A stretch of DNA of 64,000 nucleotides from Pseudomonas viridiflava. Its GTDB lineage: Bacteria; Pseudomonadota; Gammaproteobacteria; Pseudomonadales; Pseudomonadaceae. How positions within the stretch are numbered: the first letter of the stretch is position 1; every line of letters begins with the position of its first letter. Shown here one piece after another: positions 49,956 through 61,745 of the stretch. The translations under genes and the position numbers were made by a program. The stretch lies in NCBI GenBank assembly GCA_900596015.1, contig UVIF01000001.1:762513-826512 (forward strand), in the 5' to 3' direction. The notes beneath the pieces were generated by a model, which ran no database searches, was not told where the DNA came from, and was given only the letters and a program-made list of their open reading frames with translations.

Positions 49956-51410
49956 CGACAGCCTCCCATGCGGCCAGGGCCTGTTCGGCTTGCTGCAGGT
50001 CGGAGAACGGCTGACGTTCACCGTTTATCTCTTGATAGTCTTCGTGGCCCTTGCCGGCCAGCACGATGACGTCGTTGAGCGATGCCGCATTGATCAACTG
50101 AGCGATGGCCGCACCACGGCCAGCCACGAACGTCGCGTTGGCGGCACTGGAGAAGCCGGCACGAATGTCGTCGAAGATGCGCAGTGGATCTTCGCTGCGA
50201 GGATTGTCGTCGGTCACCAGCACACGGTCGGCGAGGCGTTCGGCGACTTCGGCCATCAGTGGACGCTTGCCACTGTCGCGATCACCGCCGCAGCCGAACA
50301 GGCACAGCAACCGGCCCTCGGCATGGGGACGCAACGCTTGCAGAACCTGCTCAAGAGCATCGGGCGTATGGGCATAGTCGACCACCACCAGCGGCTTGGT
50401 TCCGCCGCCCAGGCGCTGCATGCGCCCAACCGGCCCTTCGACGTTGCGCATGACCTTGAGGATGTCGTCCAGCGGATAGGCCATGCCCATCAGCACGCCC
50501 ACCGCCGCCAATACGTTGCTCAGGTTGAAGCGCCCGAGCAGACGGCTGTTCAGGCTGTACTCGCCATGTGCGGTGACCAGGGTGGCACGTACGCCATGAT
50601 CGTCGAAGCGAGTGTCGCGGCAGAACAGCGTCGCGGCGCTGTCGGCGAGGCTATAGGTGATCAGCCGTGAGTCCTGTTCCTGCTCGGCCAACTGTCGACC
50701 GAATTCGTCGTCCAGATTGAGCACGCGGCACTTGAGCCCCGGCCAGGCGAACAGCCGCGCCTTGGCCGCCGCATACGCCTGCATGCTGCCGTGGTAGTCG
50801 AGATGGTCGCGAGACAGGTTGCTCAGCACCGCGATGTCGAAATCCAGCGCGGCCACGCGACCTTGATCGAGCGCATGCGACGACACTTCCATGGCCACGG
50901 CGTGGGCGCCGCCCTTCTTCAGGTCATACAGGGTGGACTGCACGGCGATCGGGTCGGGAGTGGTCAGTCGGCCGCTCTGCAGGGCGCCGTAGAAGCCGGT
51001 GCCCAGGGTGCCGATCAGGCCGCAGTGCTCGCCCAGCGCATCGAGTGCCTGGGCGACCAGTTGAGTGATGCTGGTCTTGCCGTTGGTGCCGGTCACGCCG
51101 ACCAGATTGACCAGACGGCTCGGCTCGCCATAGAAACGCCCGGCGATGCTCGACAGTTGCGCGATCAGGCCTTTCACGGGGATCAGCGGCACATCGGTGA
51201 GCGGCAGCACGGTACTGCCATCCACTTCGTAGGCCACGGCGGCGGCACCCAGCTTGAGGGCGTCGGCGATGTGCGCGCGGCCATCGACCTTGCTTCCAGG
51301 CACAGCCAGGAACAGGTCGCCGGGGCGAACGTTGCGGCTGTCCAGGGTCAACTCGCGAATCAGCGGATCGCGGCTGGCTTCGGGAAAAAGCTTGCTCAGG
51401 GGCATGGTCA

Positions 51411-51411
<1 letters not shown>
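49948..51411 (-). CDS. murE: UDP-MurNAc-tripeptide synthetase MurE (meso-diaminopimelate adding)
   Basis: 487 residues from the ATG at 51409-51411, with GGAGG nine bases upstream; a second ATG two codons on lacks spacing. LTLDSRNVRPGDLFLAVPG; P-loop GVTGTNGKTSITQL; the DNPRSEDP motif selects meso-diaminopimelate rather than lysine. The start overlaps the ftsI stop by one base. Confidence 0.97.
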
Positions 51412-53445
<2,034 letters not shown>

Positions 53446-53449
<4 letters not shown>

Positions 53450-54393
53450 CGCAGCTTCTCCGCAACACGCATGACCGCGCTGCGCGAACGCGGGTTGGCC
53501 TTGAGTTCGGTTTCGGAGGCGAACTGCGCCTTGCCGTGCAGCTTGGCCTTGGGCACGAAGGCTTCGAAACGCACCGGCAGGTTGCGCGGCAGGTTGTCGG
53601 CTTCGCCCTTGGTCAATTTGCGCATGAACAGTTTGACGATGCGATCTTCCAGGGAATGAAAGCTGATCACCACCAGACGGCCGCCGATTTCCAACGCATC
53701 GAGCGCGGCTTCGAGGCCTGCCTCGAGGTCGGCCAGTTCATTGTTGACGTGAATGCGCAGACCCTGAAAGGCGCGAGTCGCCGGGTTCTTGCCCTTCTCC
53801 CAGGCAGGGTTGGCGACCTTGAGCACCTCGGCCAGGTCGGCGGTACGCTCGAACGGCTGTACTTCGCGACGCTGCACCACCGCACGCGCCATGCGCCGGG
53901 CGAAGCGCTCCTCGCCGTATTCCTTGAAGACGCGGGCGATTTCCTCTTCTGCAGCGGTTGCGATGAACTGGGCTGCACTCATGCCGCGCGAAGGGTCCAT
54001 GCGCATGTCCAGCGGACCGTCATGAAGAAAACTGAAGCCGCGCTCGGCGTCGTCGAGCTGCGGCGAGGAAACGCCCAGGTCGAGCAGAATGCCGCTGACC
54101 TTGCCATGCATGCCGCGCTCGCGCACTTCGGCACCGAGCTCGGCAAAGCTGCGCTGTACAATGACAAAGCGGCCGTCTTCGGCCGCCAGCGCTTGCCCGG
54201 TGGCAATCGCTTGAGGGTCCTTGTCGAACCCCAACAGGCGGCCATCGCCCCCCAGGTGGCGCAGGATCAGGCGGCTATGGCCACCACGGCCGAAGGTGCC
54301 GTCCAGATAGCAACCATCGTCGCGCACGGCCAGAGCCTCGACAGCCTCGTCGAGCAGCACGGTGATGTGGTTGAAGCCGCTATCAATAGTCAC
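53446..54393 (-). CDS. rsmH: 16S rRNA (cytosine1402-N4)-methyltransferase RsmH
   Basis: 315 residues. [13 protein letters not shown] at the start; SAM motif [36 protein letters not shown]; the C-terminal [15 protein letters not shown]. Methylates C1402 in the ribosomal P site together with RsmI, which is also in this window. Start overlaps mraZ by four bases. Confidence 0.97.
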
Positions 54394-54845
54394 AAGATCA
54401 AATCACGCAATTCTTCAGGCATGGCGCCCGGTTGTTGTATAGCTGCAAGGTCAGCCGCACTTACGGCGTTCCACGCACCCTCGTCCCACAATTGAAACTT
54501 GTTCAGCTGGCCGACCAGCATCGCGTGCTTGTCCAGCCGGGCGTACTCGCGCAAGCGCGGGGGCACCAGAAAACGTCCGCTGCCGTCGAGCTCGAGGTCG
54601 ACGGCATTGCCGATCAGCAGACGCTGCAGGCGCCGGTTGCTTTCCACCAAAGATGGCAAGGCGCGAAGCTTGGCCTCGATGAGTTCCCATTCATCCATTG
54701 GGTAGACGCACAGGCAGGGGTCGATGGTGTCGACCGTGATGATCAGTTGACCGGAGCATTTGGAATCCAACTCGTCACGATACCGACTCGGCATTGCGAG
54801 CCGTCCTTTGGCATCGAGGTTGATCGGATTTGCTCCACGAAACAC
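54390..54845 (-). CDS. mraZ: Transcriptional regulator MraZ
   Basis: 151 residues from a GTG at 54843-54845, with AGGGGA upstream. Two AbrB-like half domains: [19 protein letters not shown] at the N-terminus and [21 protein letters not shown] near 80-100. MraZ forms a ring oligomer that binds repeated GTGG boxes in its own promoter and represses the dcw cluster. Such boxes are seen at 54886-54910. First gene of the cluster. Confidence 0.96.
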   Translation of the reverse strand: MFRGANPINLDAKGRLAMPSRYRDELDSKCSGQLIITVDTIDPCLCVYPMDEWELIEAKLRALPSLVESNRRLQRLLIGNAVDLELDGSGRFLVPPRLREYARLDKHAMLVGQLNKFQLWDEGAWNAVSAADLAAIQQPGAMPEELRDLIL

Positions 54846-54885
54846 GTCGCGCTTCCCCTGAACTCAGATTTTTACACTCGAAAAA

Positions 54886-54910
54886 CCCACTTTTCGCCAC
54901 TTCCCGCCAC
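54886..54910 (-). promoter_or_regulatory. MraZ-binding boxes (three direct repeats)
   Basis: On the minus strand GTGGC (54910-54906), GTGGC (54900-54896) and GTGGG (54890-54886) recur with an exact 10-base period, matching the MraZ operator type (TGGGN5 repeats). They sit between the promoter -10 and the mraZ GTG, so binding should block early transcription. Confidence 0.8.
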
Positions 54911-54918
54911 TCGCGCAC

Positions 54919-54948
54919 ACTATAGGAACCCCCCCACCACACCGTCAA
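54919..54948 (-). promoter_or_regulatory. Sigma-70 promoter of mraZ / dcw cluster
   Basis: On the minus strand TTGACG (54948-54943), 18-base spacer with a run of seven G, then TATAGT (54924-54919). Both hexamers match the consensus at five of six bases. Located about 75 bases upstream of mraZ and just upstream of the MraZ boxes. Confidence 0.75.
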
Positions 54949-55014
54949 GGCGCGTCTGTAGGGAAAAGCCTTATAGATCGGAGATTTAGAACGCAAAATG
55001 AAGGGAAGACGGTA

Positions 55015-55139
55015 TTTGAGACACGTCAGGGAGAAACAAAGCCGTTTGAGTTCAACCATCTGCGTCTTGAACTTAAAGTAGAGTCTCAAGACTAAGATTT
55101 TTTCGACATTACCAAAGGGGGTTTGGTAGCCGTTTTTTT
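55015..55139 (+). ncRNA. Candidate structured small RNA between mraZ and rnpB (unrecognised)
   Basis: On the plus strand an outer 8-bp pairing (55015-55022 with 55083-55090) encloses an 11-bp hairpin, TTTGAGTTCAA (55045-55055) with TTGAACTTAAA (55067-55077) and an 11-base loop. A terminator-like stem TACCAAA (55110-55116), loop of five G, TTTGGTA (55122-55128), is followed four bases later by seven T (55133-55139). Two pairs are G-U only on this strand, and the T-run is on this strand, both favouring plus-strand transcription. A possible -10 (TATAGA, 54972-54977) lacks a -35, so the 5' end is uncertain. No coding frame is apparent. I do not recognise the RNA. Confidence 0.42.
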
Positions 55140-55182
55140 CTGCGAAACAGCGCAAGGAACAGCGAAGGGACGCGAAGGAAAA

Positions 55183-55562
55183 AGGTGGAGAGTCGATCTG
55201 TAAGCCGGGTTTTGTCGAGGACAGTCATTCCTCTACGATGGCCATCGCTGGACACCTCTAGCAACCTACCCGGTTCCAACGCGGGCCGCGCCATATGGAA
55301 CCCTATTTGGTCTTGCTCCGAGTGGGGTTTACCTAGCCACGAACTGTTGCCAGACGTGCGGTGCGCTCTTACCGCACCTTTTCACCCTTACCGGCGCTTG
55401 CGCGCTTAGGCGGTTATTTTCTGTGGCACTTTCCGTAGGCTCGCGCCTCCCAGGCATTACCTGGCACTCTGCCCTATGGAGCCCGGACTTTCCTCCCCCC
55501 GCTCTGCCCAGCAACCTGGGTTGCGGAACAAAAACAGGCAGCGACTGTCCGATCGACTCTCC
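55183..55562 (-). ncRNA. rnpB: RNase P RNA, class A
   Basis: About 380 bases. On the minus strand the 5' end AGAGTCGATCGGACAGTCGC pairs with the 3' end GATCGACTCTCC to form P1. Universal core blocks are present: GAGGAAAGTCCGGGCTCCAT near the 5' side, ACAGAAAATAACCGCC, GGTAAGGGTGAAAAGG, and the 3' ACAAAACCCGGCTTACAG. This catalytic RNA matures tRNA 5' ends with RnpA. The mraZ-rnpB-rsmI order is typical of Pseudomonas. End points are good to a few bases. Confidence 0.96.
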
Positions 55563-55570
55563 GGCGCGCA

Positions 55571-55598
55571 GGTTAACGACATGCATCGGCCAGGACAA
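55571..55598 (-). promoter_or_regulatory. Possible promoter of rnpB
   Basis: On the minus strand TTGTCC (55598-55593), 16 bases, then TTAACC (55576-55571), 9-10 bases before the RNase P RNA 5' end. Position fits well but the hexamers are only moderate matches. Confidence 0.4.
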
Positions 55599-55636
55599 GC
55601 TTTTATCTCACCGATCGACCGAGAGCCGAATCCATC

Positions 55637-56506
55637 TCACACCTTCTGCTTTTCCAGGGCCACCTGGTAGAGCAGGTTCTTGCGCACGCCGGTGATCTCG
55701 GCCGCCACCGCCGCGGCGCGCTTGAGCGGCATCTCTGCCAGCAACAGGTCCAGAACGCGCATCACTTCGGTGCTGACGGCTTCATCACTGACCGGCGCAG
55801 TCCATCCCGCCACCAGCACCACGCACTCACCGCGCTGCTGGTTGCTGTCGGCTTCCACGAACGCACGCAACTCGGACAGCGGCAGGCCTTTGAGGGTTTC
55901 AAAGGTTTTCGTCAATTCGCGCGCCAGCAGTGCGGAGCGCTCGCCGCCGAAGACCCTCTCCATGTCCTGCAGGCATTCGAGTATGCGGTGCGGCGCTTCA
56001 TAGAAGATCAAGGTGCGCGGCTCTTCCCTGACCTGCTCCAGACGCGCACAGCGACCGGCGGTCTTGGCGGGCAGGAAACCTTCGAAGATGAAACGGTCCG
56101 ACGGCAGACCAGCGGCCGACAGCGCCGTGATCAAGGCACAGGGGCCGGGGACCGGCACTACCTGCACGCCTGCCGCACGCGCCTGACGCACGAGGTGATA
56201 GCCGGGGTCGGAAATCAGCGGTGTGCCCGCATCGGAAATCAGCGCAATGTCATCGCCTGCCAGCAGCCGCTGGATGAAACGACTGCCCTCGTCCCGCTCG
56301 TTGTGCTCGTGGCAGGCGGCCAGTGGCGTATTCAACCCGAAGTGCTGCATCAGGCGCACCGAATGGCGCGTATCCTCGGCCGCGATCAACGCTACTTCGC
56401 CTAGGATCTTCAACGCGCGCGCGCTCATGTCGTCCAGATTGCCGATGGGCGTAGCCACTACATAAAGTGTGCCTGGGGTGGAATTAGAAGCGCTTGAAGC
56501 AGTCAC
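55637..56506 (-). CDS. rsmI: 16S rRNA (cytidine1402-2'-O)-methyltransferase RsmI
   Basis: 289 residues from a GTG at 56504-56506, with AAGG eight bases upstream; ATGs further up have no support. GTLYVVATPIGNLDDMSARA is the family start; AEDTRHSVRLMQHFG, LISDAGTPLISDPGYHLV (SAM site), and VPGPCALITALSAAGLP follow. Partner of RsmH at C1402. Ends about 75 bases from rnpB. Divergent from lpoA. Confidence 0.96.
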   Translation of the reverse strand: MTASSASNSTPGTLYVVATPIGNLDDMSARALKILGEVALIAAEDTRHSVRLMQHFGLNTPLAACHEHNERDEGSRFIQRLLAGDDIALISDAGTPLISDPGYHLVRQARAAGVQVVPVPGPCALITALSAAGLPSDRFIFEGFLPAKTAGRCARLEQVREEPRTLIFYEAPHRILECLQDMERVFGGERSALLARELTKTFETLKGLPLSELRAFVEADSNQQRGECVVLVAGWTAPVSDEAVSTEVMRVLDLLLAEMPLKRAAAVAAEITGVRKNLLYQVALEKQKV

Positions 56507-56605
56507 AGCACACACCTTGTCGTTCGGCCAAACCCGCATTGTACAGGCTCCAGGCCAGCCAGTGCTCGCCCAGCGATCCGGCACGGCCGACGTGAAACAT
56601 TTGCT

Positions 56606-56622
56606 TGTCCTATATAAGGACA
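56606..56622. promoter_or_regulatory. Palindrome in the rsmI-lpoA divergent region
   Basis: TGTCCT (56606-56611) and AGGACA (56617-56622) flank the AT-rich centre ATATA, about 80 bases before lpoA and 100 before rsmI. The shape suits a dimeric regulator, but no known consensus was recognised. Confidence 0.3.
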
Positions 56623-56703
56623 GGCTTGCCATCCTCGTCGCACCCCGGCCGATGCTTGGGTACACTTGCCCGTCTATTGATCGAGTAAATCAGGAAGATA
56701 TCC

Positions 56704-58497
56704 ATGACAGCCTGCCTGCGGCTTCTATCTGCCCTATGCCTCGCCGCCTTGCTGGCTGCGTGCGCCAGTTCGCCTTCATCCAATCTCGGTGAGCTGCCGC
56801 GCACGCCGGACGCCACCGTCGAGCAGTTGCTCGAACGTGCCACCGCCAGCAAGTCGCCGGAAGAAGCGGCAGCCTTGCGCTTGAGCGCTGCAGATCAGGC
56901 TGCCCGCCAGGGCGATGCAGCCCGTGCGACGCAGATCCTCCAGCAAGTACGAATCGAACTGCTCAAGCCAGGCCTGCAGATATTGGCCAGCACCCTGGGC
57001 GCAGAACTCGCACTGACCCGCAACGATGCCAAGGCCGCGCTTGCCGCCCTCGATCATCCGAGCCTGCAGCGCTTGGGCGAGCTGCCCGCGGACCAGCAGG
57101 TACGCGCGCATCTGGTTCGCGCCCGGGCCCTGGAAGCCGACGGGCAGATCCTGGCTGCGGCGCGCGAGCGGGTGTTCGTCGCACCCCTGCTCAGTGGCGA
57201 GGTCGCCGGCCAGAATCACGAGGCCATCTGGGCTCTGGTGGGTTCGCTGCCTGTCGAGCAGCTGCAAAATCAGGGCACCGATGACTTCGCCGGCTGGCTG
57301 AGCCTTGCCCTGGCCGTCAAATCGGCCGGCACCCTGGAACAACAGCAGGCCGCCATCGATACCTGGGTGGCCCAGCACGCGGCTCATCCTGCCGCCAGAC
57401 AGCTGCCGACCCCCTTGGTCAAACTCAAGGCTCTGGCCAGCCAGCCGCTGACCCGAATCGCCCTGCTGCTGCCTCAGGAAGGCCAGTTGGCAGGCGTGGC
57501 CCGCGCCTTGCGCGAAGGCTTCATGGCGGCGTACTACCAAGCCCAGCAAGCCGGGCAAAAGCCACCGGTCATCGACGTTATCGACAGCTCGCGCCTGAGC
57601 TCGCTCGACGACTTCTACCGCCAGGCGCAGGCGCAAGGTGTGCAACTGGTGATCGGCCCGCTGGAGAAACCTCTGGTCAAGCAACTGGCGGCACGCACCC
57701 AATTGCCCCTGCCAACCCTGGCGTTGAACTACAGTGACAACAACCAGCTCGGCCCACCCCAGCTGTTCCAGTTCGGCCTGGCCGCCGAAGACGAAGCGCG
57801 CGAAGTGTCCCGGCGCGCACGTGCCGACGGTCTGCACAGCGCTGCGGCAATGATCCCCAAGGGTGAGTGGGGCGACCGCGTGCTCAATGCCTTCCGTCAG
57901 GACTGGGAAGCCAACGGCGGTACGCTGGTTGCAGCCGAACGCGTCGACCAGCCGGTACAACTGGCCCAACAGATTGCCGACATGCTCAACGTGCGCAACC
58001 CCGGCAGCGGCCTGCAGAGCAGCACCGGGGCGCAGGCCTCGCGTCGTCAGGACATCGATTTCATCTTCCTCGCCGCCACACCGCAGCAGGCCCAGCAGAT
58101 CAAGCCGACCCTGAACTTCCAGTACGCCGGCGACCTGCCGGTGTATGCCACCTCGCACGTGTTCAGCGCCAGCGGCGATCAGGCCCAGTACAACGACATG
58201 ACCGGCATCCGCTTCTGCGAGACGCCCTGGCTGCTCGACACCAGCAATCCATTGCGCCAGCAGGTCACGCGCCAGTGGCCGCAGGCCAATGGCAGCATGG
58301 GTCGGTTGTACGCCATGGGCGTCGACGCCTACACCCTGGCCGCCCGCCTGGGTCAGCTCAAGGCCCTGCCCGATAGCCGCATCGAAGGTCTGTCCGGCAA
58401 CCTCGGCATGAGCGCCAGTCAACGCATCGAACGCCAACTGCCATGGGCGCAGTTCGTCGGTGGCCAGGTCCAGCGCCTGCCCAACACCACGCCGTAA
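56704..58497 (+). CDS. lpoA: Penicillin-binding protein activator LpoA
   Basis: 597 residues. Lipoprotein signal ending LAALLAAC (Cys20). Residues 35-235 are TPR-like helices (ATVEQLLERATASKSPEEAA); from about 255 a periplasmic-binding-protein-like domain (RIALLLPQEGQLAGVARALREGF, LVIGPLEKPLVKQLA). LpoA is an outer-membrane lipoprotein that activates PBP1a glycan synthesis. AGGAAGA precedes the start. yraN begins at its stop codon. In this window it complements the dcw enzymes. Confidence 0.93.
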   Translation: MTACLRLLSALCLAALLAACASSPSSNLGELPRTPDATVEQLLERATASKSPEEAAALRLSAADQAARQGDAARATQILQQVRIELLKPGLQILASTLGAELALTRNDAKAALAALDHPSLQRLGELPADQQVRAHLVRARALEADGQILAAARERVFVAPLLSGEVAGQNHEAIWALVGSLPVEQLQNQGTDDFAGWLSLALAVKSAGTLEQQQAAIDTWVAQHAAHPAARQLPTPLVKLKALASQPLTRIALLLPQEGQLAGVARALREGFMAAYYQAQQAGQKPPVIDVIDSSRLSSLDDFYRQAQAQGVQLVIGPLEKPLVKQLAARTQLPLPTLALNYSDNNQLGPPQLFQFGLAAEDEAREVSRRARADGLHSAAAMIPKGEWGDRVLNAFRQDWEANGGTLVAAERVDQPVQLAQQIADMLNVRNPGSGLQSSTGAQASRRQDIDFIFLAATPQQAQQIKPTLNFQYAGDLPVYATSHVFSASGDQAQYNDMTGIRFCETPWLLDTSNPLRQQVTRQWPQANGSMGRLYAMGVDAYTLAARLGQLKALPDSRIEGLSGNLGMSASQRIERQLPWAQFVGGQVQRLPNTTP

Positions 58498-58868
58498 TGT
58501 CGCTCAGTCCCCGCCAGCAGGCGGGTCGCGAGGCCGAGCAGCAGGCCCTTGAGCACTTGTATGCTCAGGGTTTGACGCTGCTGGCGCAGAACTGGCTGTG
58601 CAAACGGGGCGAGCTTGATCTGGTCATGCTAGATGGCGATACAGTAGTATTCGTCGAAGTCCGCTATCGCCTGCACGCACAATGGGGCGGAGCATTGGCC
58701 AGCATCGATGCCCGCAAGCGCGAAAAGCTGGTGTTGGCCGCGCAATATTTCCTCATCAAGGAAGCGCGCTGGGCCCAGCATCCATGCCGTTTCGACGTGG
58801 TTGCCCTGGAAGGCACCGGTACTCGGGCCACGCGCCTGAACTGGATCCGCAATGCCTTCGACAGCTGA
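58497..58868 (+). CDS. yraN: YraN family endonuclease-like protein (UPF0102)
   Basis: 123 residues; the ATG overlaps the lpoA stop by one base (TAATG). The nuclease-like fold is marked by GREAEQQALEHLYAQGL, NWLCKRGELDLVMLDGD and VVFVEVRYR, giving the E-D-E-V-type active site of Holliday-junction resolvase-like proteins. Function is not established. Conserved partner of lpoA and gmhA/diaA in gammaproteobacteria. Confidence 0.92.
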   Translation: MSLSPRQQAGREAEQQALEHLYAQGLTLLAQNWLCKRGELDLVMLDGDTVVFVEVRYRLHAQWGGALASIDARKREKLVLAAQYFLIKEARWAQHPCRFDVVALEGTGTRATRLNWIRNAFDS

Positions 58869-60157
<1,289 letters not shown>

Positions 60158-60177
60158 CCTTCCCCAGCAGCAACAGG

Positions 60178-60203
60178 CGGCCCATTAATGGGCCGTTTTT
60201 TTT
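60178..60203 (+). terminator. Rho-independent terminator after dolP-like gene
   Basis: A perfect 18-base palindrome CGGCCCATTAATGGGCCG (60178-60195) followed by eight T. Marks the end of the lpoA operon. Confidence 0.93.
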
Positions 60204-60349
60204 GCCCGCGTTTTCATTTTTCCGAAGGAAATTTCCTATAGGCGCGACGGCGCCGGGTGCGGAAAATCGACTCCCTATCGAAGGCATGGCCATTCAATCC
60301 ATGCATTCAAACGGATAGATGACATTCCACAACGCAAAAAGGAAATCCA

Positions 60350-60898
60350 ATGAAAACCGCTCGTCTCATTCCCTTCATCGGCGCACTCGGCCTGGCCACG
60401 CTTGCCAGCAGCGCCATGGCCGCCGACGGAGAAATCAATTTCCGTGGCGAGATCAAGACCAGCACCTGTGTCATTGAGGTTGGTGACACTTCCGGCGGCG
60501 CACCGGGCGTGGCCTACCTGGGCACCGTACCCACCAGCGCGCTGAGCAACGCCGGTGCGGTAGCCGGTGGCGGGCGCTTCTCGCTGCGCATCGATGACAG
60601 CGACTCCAAGTGCGATCTCACCGGCAAGGCCGCCTCGGTCACCTTCCTGGGCTTGAGTGGCTCCGCCGGCGCCAGCGCGCAGTGGTTGGGTATCGACCGC
60701 AGCGTCACCGGCTACGCCACCAATGTTGCCATTCAGATTCGTGATGCCACGGGCGCTGAAGTACCACTGAGCCAGGCATCCGCCGAGTATCTCAACCCCA
60801 AGCAACCGCTCGAGTTCACGGCCAACTACATCTCGCTGGGTGGCGCTACGGCCGGCCCGGCGAATGGCAAGGCTGCCTTCACCGTAGACATCCACTGA
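60350..60898 (+). CDS. Type 1 (chaperone-usher) fimbrial subunit
   Basis: 182 residues. Signal peptide cut after SSAMAA; mature chain starts DGEINFRGEI. Two Cys (STCVIEVG near 39 and SKCDLTG near 90) form the subunit disulphide. GRFSLRIDDSDSKCDL and NVAIQIRDATGAEVPL match fimbrial major subunits. The C-terminus is AAFTVDIH; most pilins have an aromatic residue penultimate, so this differs. Subunits are secreted by Sec, capped by the chaperone, and polymerised by the usher downstream. A 52-base gap separates it from the chaperone. Confidence 0.88.
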   Translation: MKTARLIPFIGALGLATLASSAMAADGEINFRGEIKTSTCVIEVGDTSGGAPGVAYLGTVPTSALSNAGAVAGGGRFSLRIDDSDSKCDLTGKAASVTFLGLSGSAGASAQWLGIDRSVTGYATNVAIQIRDATGAEVPLSQASAEYLNPKQPLEFTANYISLGGATAGPANGKAAFTVDIH

Positions 60899-60950
60899 CC
60901 TGCCCCTGCGCGCGAGGCGCTGCCTCGCGCGTGCCGGAACCGACATCGCC

Positions 60951-61745
60951 ATGCACATCACCCGCAGAACCCACCGACGCAGGCTATGGACAGCGCTGAT
61001 CATTCCCTTCGCAGCCCTCGCCAGCATCGCCGCGCAGGCGGCAGTGGTGCTGGACAACACCCGCGTGGTGTTCGACGCCAGCAAGCGCGAGAGCTCAATG
61101 ATCGTCAACAACCCCACCAGCCGTGCCTATGCCATTCAGACGTGGGTCAACGACGCCACGGACGACGACACCCGCCTGGCCCCCTTCATCGCCACACCTC
61201 CGCTTTTTCGCCTGGACAGCCGCAAGGCGCAGACCGTCAGGATCATTTCGACGGCCACCGACGCCCTGCCCAGGGACCGAGAATCGCTGTTCTATTTCAA
61301 TGTTCAGGAAATACCCACCGCTAACGACACTGCCGAGAACGTGCTGAAGGTAGCCCTGCGCACACGGGTCAAGCTGCTCTACCGCCCGCCGGGACTGGGC
61401 AACGCCAACGACAGCGGCGAGCGCCTGATGTGGACGCTGGAGCGGCAGGACGGCAGGCATGCACTGCGCGTGCACAATCCTTCGCCGTTCCATGTTTCGT
61501 TCATCGGCATCAAGGCCATAGCCTTCGACCACAGCGAAGAGATCGCCGCGCCATTGATGGTCGAGCCGTTCAGCAATCGACTGTACGCCCTCGGCAGCGC
61601 CGCTGTGCGGCCGTCGAGCGTGGTGTTCTCCATCATCAACGACTACGGTGGATATTCCACGCCGATCCAGTTTCAACTGCCGGCCGACGGCGACGGTTCA
61701 CCTCGATCCCTGCCAGCCTCGGACGAGACGCGCGGTCGACCATGA
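60951..61745 (+). CDS. Periplasmic fimbrial chaperone
   Basis: 264 residues. Signal peptide ends near ASIAAQA. The Ig-like domain 1 carries the conserved Arg in DNTRVVFDA and the Lys in RTRVKLLYRPPGL, the two residues that anchor the subunit C-terminus; alternating hydrophobic strand G1 lies before them (AENVLKVALR). Residues 165-250 form domain 2. It stabilises subunits by donor-strand complementation. The stop overlaps the usher start by four bases (ATGA). Confidence 0.92.
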   Translation: MHITRRTHRRRLWTALIIPFAALASIAAQAAVVLDNTRVVFDASKRESSMIVNNPTSRAYAIQTWVNDATDDDTRLAPFIATPPLFRLDSRKAQTVRIISTATDALPRDRESLFYFNVQEIPTANDTAENVLKVALRTRVKLLYRPPGLGNANDSGERLMWTLERQDGRHALRVHNPSPFHVSFIGIKAIAFDHSEEIAAPLMVEPFSNRLYALGSAAVRPSSVVFSIINDYGGYSTPIQFQLPADGDGSPRSLPASDETRGRP

